Shown here: piece after piece, positions 9,601 through 19,600 of the stretch
Numbering within the stretch: the first letter of the stretch is position 1
How the letters are laid out: every line of letters begins with the position of its first letter
Assembly: GCA_043381765.1 (NCBI GenBank)
Contig: JBHJMP010000412.1
Coordinates: 1 to 26,773 of the forward strand
From: Collodictyon triciliatum
Taxonomy: Eukaryota > CRuMs
DNA length: 26,773 nucleotides
Reading direction: 5' to 3'
The notes under the pieces: generated by a model
Told to the model about the DNA's origin: nothing
Database searches by the model: none
The model's input: the letters and a program-made list of their open reading frames with translations, nothing else
Made by a program: the position numbers and the translations under genes

Positions 9601-10592
9601 TGAACGGAACTCTACTGGAATCCGCAATGATGATTCGAAGTGTTGCTCTTCATCAACGGCCCGCAAAGTATAATCAAATACTCGTACAAGCAACAATTCT
9701 AGTATGCACATGCTAGATATGTTTGACCTACATATTTGTATTTCTTTCTATTAGGGCTCTTGGGAGGGTTTATGGCTCAGAGCCTGATTCGCCTCCACTC
9801 GAAGCTAGAAGAGCTGCCAAGGCCTGCCTCAATACGGTAATTTTCCCTTCCGTCGTTTTCTTCGATATATTTAAAAATCTAGCCATCTCTTTGTTGTTAT
9901 CATCTGATTTGATTTGATTTGATTTGATTTGATTTGATTTGATTTGATTTGATTTGATTTGATTTGATTTGATTTGATTTGATTTGATTTGATTTGATTT
10001 GATTTGATTTGACTTGTTCATTCATTCTCTCATGAGTTAGTAACTTATCCAAATACTTACATTATCAGATGCTGAAAGACTCTAAAAAAGGACACACCGA
10101 TGAAGAACCGGATACGGATATCAATTCACCGTATTCTTTCATTCTCGTTTTCTATGAAGAGGGTTTAGTACATGCAAATTGACGCAACATAGATCCAATT
10201 TTTTGAAAAATTCATTTAAAATTAAATATTCAAAATGCTACTTTTATGGTAATGACAATGACAGCATATTCCCATCTATCCAAATCAACGGACGTGTAAA
10301 CAAACGACTCCCGCTGTCTGCTACGGCAGACCTGCTTGCCCCAACAGATGCTTCCAGGTTGACTGCCGCCGATGTTTTTTTTATCGCGGGAATGTGCTCC
10401 TTGTACAATATTGGTCTCTTCTCACAACAAATACCATAGGGTCTTGAAGCTTCCGCCGATCGGGCTCTCGCAGAGGACGTAATCAAATTGCATTCAGTAT
10501 TGTATAGCTCCCTCCTTTCATGGCTGAAGAAACCTTTCCATAATCACTCCAGGAAGTCGTCACACGGAAGCCGGTCTAATTCTCGAAAATAG
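6663..10592 (+). CDS. FAM149 / DUF3719-like protein, 15 exons
   Basis: Exons by splice phase: 6663-6990, 7227-7444, 7563-7632, 7748-7820, 7910-8197, 8342-8401, 8521-8681, 8825-8905, 9088-9143, 9336-9441, 9556-9667, 9755-9836, 10069-10130, 10265-10373, 10440-10592 (TAG). The total is 1959 nt, 652 codons, and every junction keeps phase. Exons 3-5 carry the DUF3719 signature: a FWDADSSTKTQKMLDSVENYLY lead-in, then a Cys four residues before WSELFPHLRVSG (about residues 220-232). Exon 8 has EIISALFDISWERI, matching the helical segment that follows in FAM149 proteins. The rest is Ser/Pro-rich and probably disordered. Human FAM149B1 is needed for normal primary cilia, so a ciliary role is inferred. 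The start is uncertain: the frame stays open upstream to TAG at about 6629-6631, where a splice acceptor is possible. Exon 9 could instead end at 9122, also in phase. Three introns contain long microsatellites. Confidence 0.8.
7061..7154. repeat. (TTTTC)n microsatellite in FAM149-like intron 1
   Basis: Near-perfect pentamer array of about 19 units inside the intron 6991-7226. It reads as pyrimidine on the sense strand, upstream of the TTTTAG acceptor. Confidence 0.96.
9231..9322. repeat. (TCTTGTGTTT)n decamer minisatellite in FAM149-like intron 9
   Basis: Eight exact copies of the 10-mer, with degenerate flanking copies. It ends about 14 bp before the CTGTAG acceptor of exon 10, so the array is effectively the upstream extension of the polypyrimidine tract. 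Confidence 0.95.
9905..10012. repeat. (GATTT)n microsatellite in FAM149-like intron 12
   Basis: About 21 perfect pentamers inside intron 9837-10068. The array makes a spurious Lys/Ser/Asn/Gln/Ile frame on the minus strand. Confidence 0.96.
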
Positions 10593-10634
10593 ATTAAGAC
10601 CAAGTGAGAGTAATCGCTGCATATATCCTTTGTT

Positions 10635-10930
10635 TTTATTTTGTTTTTTGTTTTTGTTTTTGTTTTTGTTTTTGTTTTTGTTTTTGTTTTTGTTTTTGTT
10701 TTTGTTTTTGTTTTTGTTTTTGTTTTTGTTTTTGTTTTTNNNNNNNNNNNNNNNNNNNNNNNNNNNNNNNNNNNNNNNNNNNNNNNNNNNNNNNNNNNNN
10801 NNNNNNNNNNNNNNNNNNNNNNNNNNNNNNNNNNNNNNNTTTTGTTTTTGTTTTTGTTTTTGTTTTTGTTTTTGTTTTTGTTTTTGTTTTTGTTTTTGTT
10901 TTTGTTTTTGTTTTTGTTTCTGTTTTTTTT
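10635..10930. repeat. (TTTTTG)n hexamer array containing an assembly gap
   Basis: Perfect TTTTTG array on both sides of 100 N (10740-10839). The array starts about 45 nt after the FAM149-like stop codon. The true length is unknown, because a round 100-N gap usually marks unknown size. Confidence 0.97.
10740..10839. other. Assembly gap, 100 N
   Basis: Exactly 100 consecutive N inside a hexamer repeat. Unresolved repeat length is the likely cause. Confidence 0.99.
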
Positions 10931-11203
10931 TATATCGATATCATGACAAAATTTTGATAACATATTGATTCATGGTGGATAGTATAAGGCGTTATGGAAG
11001 ATTTGTACTATGATGGGCTACGTCGCTGTATGAATAGTGTAATATGCCCTGCAAGATATATGTATGGACCGTCTATTTCTGTCAAAAATAAAAATAAATT
11101 GCCGATATTCCCATGCAAGCATCTCAAATATATTCCCATGAATGAGTAATTGTGCTGATTACATGTGAGATTTAATATTTCATACATCACTAACCCCTCC
11201 TTT
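10931..11203. other. AT-rich spacer
   Basis: No feature supported. It lies between the hexamer array and the 3' tail of the LINE remnant. Confidence 0.5.
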
Positions 11204-11302
11204 ATGCGATTCAAAGTAAAACAAGATTATGCCGCACAAGGGGCAAGATAGGGTGGGTATGGTAGAAAGCAAACACGAGTAGGAGACCTTACTGTGAAGA
11301 CA

Positions 11303-12273
11303 CTAGCACTGGAAATAAAGCAGTGATAACGAGTTGGTCAGGGTGGCGTAACTAGCTGGTTGGCTGTGTGGGCAGCTTGATTTTTGGATAAGAAGAATAG
11401 AGAGCTGCTTTATGAGTACAGGCCATTCCGCCTCGATGGGCGCATCACCCGGGGTGTTGAAGTAAGCCCTGAGCTTGTTTTGTATATCTTTTATCGACTT
11501 GGAGTTATTGTATGCCCTCCAGTCTATGTGCCTCGCCTGCCATTCACAGCCACCGGCTGAATCGATGCTAGCCAGGATAGCACTGTGGTCGGACAGCGCA
11601 GAATAGACTGTTTTAAGTTTCTTGAACCACGCATGCAAGTCCCTTGAGCAGAGGAGGCGGTCGATTCTGCTCCACGTGAAGCCGCTTTTTGTATGTCTTA
11701 ACACGTTGCTCCTAGAGAGTGAGGATTGAGCGTCTTCCAAGGGTCTTGCAGCTTGTGCTTCATTGTCCAGTCGACGAAAGGTTTGTCACTGTGTGTCGAA
11801 GACCCAGACCATTCGGTGCTGGCATCCATAAGAGCGTTGAAGTCTCCACAGATGATGATACGTTTCGCAGACTCCATCTCCTTAGAGATAAGCTCATACT
11901 CGTGTATTCTAGTATTTGAACCTGCTGTTTGGGGCGACATGTATGTTGTCATTTTACGAGTGTCAGCTCCATCTATTTGGATATCGAGACTTATGCAGCG
12001 GCCAGGAATAATCTCTCTGAAGCGAGGATTGAGTTTGGCTATCCATTTCTTGCATAGAAACGCTACACCTGCGTGTCTCTGTTGATTATCGTCACAGGAC
12101 TACATTTGTGGACCTTTCCAAAGTTCATTGTTGGTTAGATTATCAGGGCTGAGCCATGTTTCTTAGAGATAGACGATGTCTGCATGAGAGAAAAGAGCAG
12201 TGTTTAGGGCCTCTTTTCTTTTATGGGGGTCTTTAATCCCCCTAACGCTCCACGACAGAACGTTAAAACGCAT
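11303..12273 (-). pseudogene. LINE ORF2 fragment: APE-type endonuclease domain
   Basis: The frame opens with MRFNVLSWSVRGI, the position of the family's WNVRG motif, with the usual Asn replaced by Ser. It continues to YL*ETW (the QET motif carrying the catalytic Glu, with TAA at 12163-12165 in the Gln place) and a second stop (TAG, 12100-12102). Next come GDFNA (near 11845), SRIDRLL (near 11660) and LSDHS (near 11590). These are the catalytic Glu, Asp/Asn, Asp and Asp/His signatures of AP-endonuclease-like LINE nucleases. A frameshift lies near 11700-11730. After the domain about 80 codons of linker continue, and the frame stops at 11303 before any reverse transcriptase motif. Two stops, one frameshift and the lost Asn show that the copy is dead. 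Confidence 0.85.
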
Positions 12274-12280
12274 GAATAAT

Positions 12281-13570
12281 CTACTGGTTTTTGGAGGCCG
12301 TAGCCCTCGGTGATTGGCCCTCTCCGCTGGAGCTGGGTTGCTCAGGGTGGGATGGTATACTCGAGTTATCCTTCATTTGGCCGGTGTTATAATTGCTCGC
12401 GGTTCGGCCAGAATTTGTCGGATGGTCTTGGACTTTGGGCTGCAACCCCTTTGTAGCTGGTGTGTTGGGAGATGCACTCTGTCGGTCACTAGCAACCCTC
12501 GGTTCCAATTTTTCCCCCTTATTCACGCGGTAGGCAGGGTCATCCATGTTTCCACTCTCATTATGATTTGCTTTCTGACTCTCTATATTAGGTGGTGTAC
12601 TTGATTGATTCATTCTCTTTTCCTCGGGCGAGGCTTTATCTTCGACGGTTTCGGTCTTTTTTTCGTGCGCCAGTGATTGCAGGATATGTAACCGGTGTTT
12701 TATATTCGCCTATCTTTCTTTTTCTTTTATTGGAAGGTGTTTCCCGCTGAGGAGTCGCAAGAGTTTCGACAGCAGGTCTGCTCCCATAAACAGTACTTGA
12801 GGAGTAATTTGTCCTTCCCAAACCTTCAATGTGCTCTCTTTCTTTGATTAGCGAGCTTGAAGCAGCATGTCCAGACAAATCGACCAGTAATTCGTCTGTA
12901 TTTTCTATATCCAAATCTTGACTTTGGGTCGCTTCATTATTAACCGCCTTGATTGTATTGAGCACTATGTCCGTGGGCTTCATGTCACGATTTCCCCCTC
13001 TTGTGGGGTTGCGATGTGTATCTCCCCACCTTTGGTCTTGTTGTTTGGTTCAAGACTGGTTTCGCGCTCGCGATTCATGAATGCTCGGCCTTGCTTCCAC
13101 ACTTTGATGGAATCCTGTTGCCGTGTAGCCCAAAGTGCGCGTGGTAGCTTTTCGTATGATGGTGGTTGGTTGGTTGGTTGGTAGTGGTCGGCTTGGTGGC
13201 AATTGTTTGATATAAGGGTCGTTTGCCCTTGTCTGTCGTTTCCTCCTTTCTTGGGGAGAGTCTACGGGATGTCGGTCTCTTTGAGGGCGCGAATCTCCAC
13301 AGGGTTGTGTACTTCTTGGATGGCAAAAAGGGTGAATGTCTTTCTCGTTTTTTATTATTATTTACTTTTCTTTGTCAAAGGTCACGAGTGCACCGTTCTT
13401 GCCTATCGCTCCATACATGTATGTTTTGCCCAGAGTACGCAGAAGAACCGTTTTCGAATTATGGCAATATTCACTAGTACTGCTGATGAAAAAGGACCAA
13501 GTAGGCAGCGCATCTTATCGCCACATGCTTTATGTGCTGCATTTGCAATTCTTTGCTGGTCATAGAAACG
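12281..13570 (-). pseudogene. LINE ORF1 remnant
   Basis: Protein-like sense moves through several minus-strand frames. One segment (about 13400-13560) contains RIANAAHKACGDKMRCLLG; a following segment has VHNPVEIRALKETDIP. A third (12636-12983) starts MKPTDIVLNTIK and contains the basic cluster TPSNKRKRK. The last (12281-12660) is hydrophilic and Pro/Ser/Asn-rich, ending at TAG 8 nt before the ORF2 start. Shifts occur near 12990 and at an A7 run near 12660. ORF1 identity rests mainly on position just before the endonuclease. A distant relation to the 2720-4513 protein is possible (both have a Ser/Pro then KKRK/KRKRK cluster) but not shown. Confidence 0.55.
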
Positions 13571-13682
13571 AAATACATCGAAGGATAAGGAAGGAGAAAT
13601 AAAATCGAAAGAGTTCAAATGACATAACACGAAGGCTGAGAGCCACAGACACAGACACTGGCTGGGAAGGCAGGCAAAAGCC
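13571..13682. other. Spacer between the LINE remnant and the channel stop codon
   Basis: Short stretch containing AGACACAGACACTGGCTGGG-like sequence, and presumably the channel 3' UTR on the minus strand. No distinct polyadenylation signal was chosen. Confidence 0.4.
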
Positions 13683-16600
13683 TCACGACTGCGTCTCTGT
13701 CATCTCCTGTTGACTTGCTGGCTGCTCCTGTTTGTGCTCACGCGACTCAACGAGCGTGTGGTTTTGAGCCTTGAGGGCTGCAAATAGGGAAGCTGAGAAC
13801 GAGGCAAGAGACGACGGAGTGCGTGGGTGAGTCTGTGCATCTACTCTGCCCTGGTCGTGGATGGTGACGGCCACGGAGCGGCTTTCTTCCTGTGTAGATG
13901 CGGGCTTTGGGGTTGGCGGGGGAGCATCGTTGCCTTGCGGATGAACTTGATTGCGGCCAACGGGCGGGCCTCCCGTGGCGGAAAATAAGGCCTGCAGGAT
14001 TTGAGATGATGTTCGGGGCCGCGAGACCGATTGTGAGCGCGGCTTTGTGCTGGAATCCTCTGCTGGGTTCAACAGGCCCTTTTCCATCATCTCCTGTCGC
14101 TGAAGCTCTTCTAGTCTTCTTTTCTTCCGGCGACGGAATGCGCGTTGGATAGCCAGTGCTGCATGTGAATGGGCAACCTTGTTTGGGGACAAAAAAAAAA
14201 GCTAGCTAAGTCTCAACTTATGTATGGAATACTTTTTCCTCTTTTTTTTTTTTTTGCATAGAAAATACTTCATACCATTACATAGTTATCAAATGTATGT
14301 CTTGTATATTATACCAATCCTTTCGAAGGCTTCAGCTTGGCGAGGTCTGGGAATGCTCGTCGATGCAGGTCTTCCATTTCGTCTCGTATTCTGGACTCAG
14401 GCAGTCTGGGTTATGGGAGTAGGATTTTCTGTGAATATACTATGAAAATAAGCAAAATGTGTGAACCGAGAATTGATTACTCGACTGAACCCAACACCCT
14501 TCGCGACAAGACCGAAATGACCTCGAAATAGTGTATCATCCCCTAATTGTGAATGCAGATAGTTCGATGTCATAACCACATATCAGTGATTTGAGAATTT
14601 AGCCATTATTCAGATGACAAAGATGAAGGCAGAAAGGAAAACGAATGCGTGTAATAGAAAACAATTATATATAAAGGAAAAATATAATAATTAAGAAGCA
14701 GTTTCTACCTGGTGCTCCGGTATATCAAGAGATGATATGAACTTCATCATGTCGATGCTATTCAAATCTGATATACGACGAAAATTAAAAGATACATATA
14801 ATTACATGGATGATGAAAGGACAAGCTACCTGCACCAAGTGGAGGTCCAATCATCCTCAAGAATTGTGATAACCTTTGCTAATATCAATAAGAGGATGGA
14901 AAATCACATAAGTCGGGATGCAAATGCAATTACACTGTCAAGCTATGTGATTGTGCATGTTGTGAATCTAGGATAGAATTACGTATTTCATGAGGTTCAC
15001 GTTCCCAGGGGCGGATAAGTAGGACCATATGATCACCACGCTTTATGTTGTATATAGTAATTTAGCATAGCTGGGCTTGATATCGCATAATAAATTTCTT
15101 TGGAAAAACTAATCGTATATGAAAAAGGAAGTCAGGCAATATCTAGGAATTCACTTCATGTCTGAATTTTACAACTTTCTATTGCACATGAAATTCGTAA
15201 ATTTGGCTCAAAAATCGTATAAAGTTTTACTCTGCGAGATACCCTTCAGGTATAGCTGTGTCCTCTTCATTCTTGGCTATGCTAAAATTCTCTAAAATGA
15301 CCGCTATAATACGATAGTTGTTCTATCAGCCATACTTCCATATGTAAAACGAATCATTTGATTTTCTAATTTATCCAGTTCAGTTTTTTTCTTTTTGTTT
15401 TTTGAGATTTTGGGCTATTGAGTTGTTCATGTATTGATGGCTCACCAGTGTAAATATTCAACATAATGAAGGATACGATGAACAAATAAAAGAAAAAGAA
15501 TGCATTTGCTGTTGCAGGTGAGCCACAATCATTTGCTGACCAGTCACAATCTGGAGGCCTTATCGAGCATCCCGCTTTTACGTTCGGCCAATCGTCAAAT
15601 GTCATGACCCTACAAGGCGATATAAAATTTAAACATGTTTTCATTGACATAATCTAAAAATCTAAATATGTAAGCTTATAGTTTGAAGAACGAGTCAAAA
15701 TATAGATAGGTAACTTTGACGTAGAGATGAAAGAAAAAGCTGAGTACCTGAAAAGAGTTAGAAAGGAAAGTGGAAATGTCGAAAAGTTTGAATGTTCATT
15801 CAAGCCATCCTCGGTCCAACGAATGTTCCCAAATAACGATGTGGCGAGACCAGCAAAGATAAATATTATGAGAAACAACACGGACGCGATTCGATACATG
15901 GAAGGGAGAGAATATCTAAACGGGTTTGAGCACTTTGTTAGAAAAAAGTATTAAACCAATTGTAAATAACTATACTTGTGATTATCTTCCATCTAGTTCG
16001 CATCGAACAACTCGGTTGTGCAGAAAAATTTTTTGCTCAATTTCAAAAAAAAAATACTTTATGGTCAAGAATATCTTCCGGATACTTTTCGACTCTCGCA
16101 TGATTCTCAAAACATTAATGAGTCTGAAGATTCTTATAATCCTAAAAATCGAAGTGTTCACTGCCAGACTTTTCCCAGTGATTGAAAGAGACGTGTCTAG
16201 GTTTTTCAGCAAGTATCGGGTAAGAAAAGTTGGCTGACGAATATATCAGGTTGGTTCGTGTAATGAAATTATTTGTGGAAATTTTAGGACATTTATGAAA
16301 GATTCATTTTTCATCAAGCTTACTGATAACTGATATAATCACAAGTGTAAAGTCTAGGCAATTCCATTTGCTCTTAAAATATTGTCTCTCGAGTGCAGTA
16401 AGTTTGATAATTGCTTCGGTGATGTATATGACAGTAAAACAAATGTCACTGGCAACTAAATAAATATTCATGTAAATTAAGGGGAAAGGACTCCTTTTTT
16501 TATTTCACTCAATAAAAGGCTGTTCGGTACCATTTAATTCATTTAAAATCTTCATCAGAAAAAAAACTTACAGAATGCCATAGTCCATGTGGGGTCGGGA

Positions 16601-19600
16601 TTACGGTGTTGACAGGCCATGATGATAATATTGGCGAAGATTGTGGCCGTTATACCATCTCGAAACCATCTCCGCCTTTCATAGATGATAACATTATTGA
16701 GATAAAGTTCAATTATTGAATTATTGAATAAAATCAACAGGAATTTGATTTGCGTTAGCTTGTTATTAACAAATGAACGTATTACATCGATATCTCAAAC
16801 ATAAATTTGCTCAAAGGCTTTGAAGGAGGTGCATATATCTCTTCAGGTTTTACTTTCGCGATTACTTTCTGCAAGTCATATTCAATTAAAGAAGGTATAT
16901 TCGATTTTATCTATTTATAAAAAAGCATAGAACGCAACAATAAGTCGAGAGTTACCTGAAATCTAAGCCATATTTTTTGCTTATGGTCTAACAAATCATG
17001 TCCATCGTATTTCTTGTGTAACTGCATGCATCAATTATGTATATTATATTACAAAATAAAATTACAAGAGCATACACAACCGGCAGTTTAAGTAGACTCT
17101 AGCAATCTAATTACCTCATGAAACTGGTTGACGACTACTGAGACAAACAAGTTCATTATAAAGAATCCCACGACGAATACGAATGCAACAAAAAATAGAG
17201 CGTATGACAAACGATTGTTTCGGATCGGTTGTTTGTCAAGCTAAGTTTAAAAGAAATAGAATGTTGTGTTCATGAATTTTGCAAAATAAAACAAACAGAT
17301 AGAGGTGAAGATAGCACTTGAGTATTAAAAAGTTCGAAAAACATACGCCCGCAGAATCCACCCCATTATACATGATGTCAACCCAACCTTCAAGGGTGGC
17401 AACTTGAAATAAAGCTCCCATTCCTGATAAAACATCGTCAAAGTTTGGGCTTTGGTTCAACCATTCCCTTAATCTCACCTTTATTTTTATTGAAAAATTA
17501 GTTATTTTTAAGATTGACTGTTTCGGAGCAATACAAAATCCTTTTGCTTAAAAATAAAAGAAATATTAATAGATGCCTCTCCATCTACGATAAAGACTCC
17601 AACACACTGCTCCATGGTCTCCACATCTTCGACAGGGAATAAATGGAAGGATTATAAAGTAAAATGCATACTGCATAATATTTTTGAGAATTTGCATTTC
17701 AAAGAATAACCCGAACTTCCTTTAATTATATAGTAAACATGCATACTCGAGTCAGTGCAGTAGTAAAACTGTCCTCCAAATAGTTGTACTCCCACGATTG
17801 CAAAAATAAGCCAAAACAAAAACGAAATGAAGAACACGTTCATGATGGGTGGAATTGATAGTATCATGGCATTCACAATAATCTGTATTCCAAGTCCATT
17901 GTTAAAATGAAACCTCATATACACATACATTAATGGCAAAATATAGGAATTTGTAACAATCTATCATATTCTACAGGGGGAAATTCCTACCTTCATTTCT
18001 CCCTGTCTATTAATTAATCGGATGGGCCGAAGAGCCAATAGAGCACGAAGAGCTCGGATTGTTTCAAATCCACTATTTCTTGCCGTGATCGACACAATCG
18101 ATAGCTTTGGAGAAAAAACATCGTCATGCAAGCGTCTACTTATGGTAAAATCAAGTAATTTCTACATACCAGTATTATTATTGCATCAAATTTGTTCCAG
18201 TTATTGCTCAAGTAGGCGTGTTTACCATCGTATAGTCCATGCTAAATTTTTAATGTATTCTTACATATGAGGGAGAATTATGGGTTCACTACAATTGGAT
18301 TATTCTGAGAGAGATGTGCTAATATTGAAAAATGAAGGAATGTTACATATATTTACTTACAGCGATGGATACAAATAAAATTTCTACGATAAAGGCTGAG
18401 ACAAGAATGACATTAAATGTGTAAAGGATACTCTCTTCCAAACCAGTCACATTATTTGACTGGAAAACCAAAATAACACAGCTAGCGATTATGATTCCCA
18501 AAAGTGTATATTCAAAGTATGGATGATGCACCGTGCGATAGCAAATCTGAGATATGCATGTATTTGGAACGGTGAGTCGAACAAAGGTATACCGAATTGT
18601 ATAAGATAGGTTAATGGGAAGGGTTGATTACCTTTCTAATTCTACTTTCAGGAGAAAATAGTCTGTAAGATTTTCCTTCCATGGGCGGAAGGTTTGATGC
18701 CGTCTTCCCTTGTTGTGGAGCAACATTTCCAGATTGTATTTTCTTAAGCTTTTGTTTTAGGACTTCTCTTGCTTTCTTCCCACGATTCGTTTTGAACTGA
18801 CCGGGAGGCTTCGACGATCCCGCTACGTTTTGACTTTCTTGGGTGTTGGACTGTAGACCTTGTCCATTTAGAGGCGGGCTTGCCTGCTGTTGAACAAGTT
18901 GATTATTTCAAATAAAACAGCACAGACATCCCTGTTCTTAAACAACACAAATAAAAAACAATGTCTATCTTGAACGCTCAAAATTCCAATTATGTTAAAA
19001 AAATTACCTTAGCCAAGTTATCTGACGACGCATCATAAATCATACTTGGCTCCTCTTCTATGACATCATGCCGACGTACTTCAGTTTTAATTATTCCTTC
19101 ACCTTGTAATTTAGTCACTGATATTTTCCTTCTCAACTGCTTCAGCTTTATAGCAGCTATCAGGCTAACCTCTCTTGTATTCCTGATTTATTTTATTTTT
19201 ACTTAAAAAAGTTTGCAAATAAATTGAATGTTAGGATTTGATTATCAATAGATAAAACCAATTTAATTGACCTCTGAAATTTTATTAGCTCTTTGTGTTC
19301 ATTTAGCACATCTTTTCTCAATTGAGAGAAAGAATTGATGAGAATAGCCAGGAAAAGGTACAACAAAACATCTAGAGTAATGTGTTTTATTAATTTTAGT
19401 ACCATTGGAATAATACCGGATATATAAGCTACAAATCGACTCACAATTTCCAAACATCACAACAATTACAAAATACGCCGCTGCCATGGGATGTGTATCT
19501 CTCATGGTTTGATACATCAACGTAGTCCAATCAGATGTAGATATGACCTATATTAAAATATCAAGAATATGTGAGTCTTACAAATATTAGAGATAAAAGA

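Larger units (their letters stand above)
11204..13570 (-). mobile_element. Decayed LINE (APE endonuclease type), reverse transcriptase missing
   Basis: Order on the minus strand: an ORF1 remnant (about 13570-12281), an ORF2 start (ATG 12273, 8 nt after the ORF1 stop codon) encoding an APE-type endonuclease, an early end at 11303, and about 100 nt of presumed 3' UTR to about 11204. The ORF1-then-endonuclease order is the standard LINE plan. The reverse transcriptase and C-terminal part of ORF2 are absent, so the copy is internally deleted or rearranged. Its 3' tail shares about 29 of 36 positions with the short insertion at 21374-21415. No target-site duplication was found, and the right border is approximate. 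It sits between the convergent ends of the FAM149-like and channel genes, its right end about 110 nt past the channel stop codon. Confidence 0.75.

Noticed and set aside
10544-10968. Lys/Thr/Asn and Phe/Val repeat proteins over the hexamer array
   Set aside because: Pure translation of the (TTTTTG)n microsatellite across an assembly gap.
12100-12165. TAA/TAG read as Gln (reassigned stop codons)
   Set aside because: The TAA sits exactly at a conserved Gln, but the channel, FAM149-like and GSK3 exons use only CAA/CAG for Gln, contain no internal TAA/TAG, and the FAM149-like gene ends in TAG. Decay of a dead LINE is simpler.
14737-14976. 79-codon plus-strand frame
   Set aside because: Antisense to channel exons and introns 14709-14983; no independent support.
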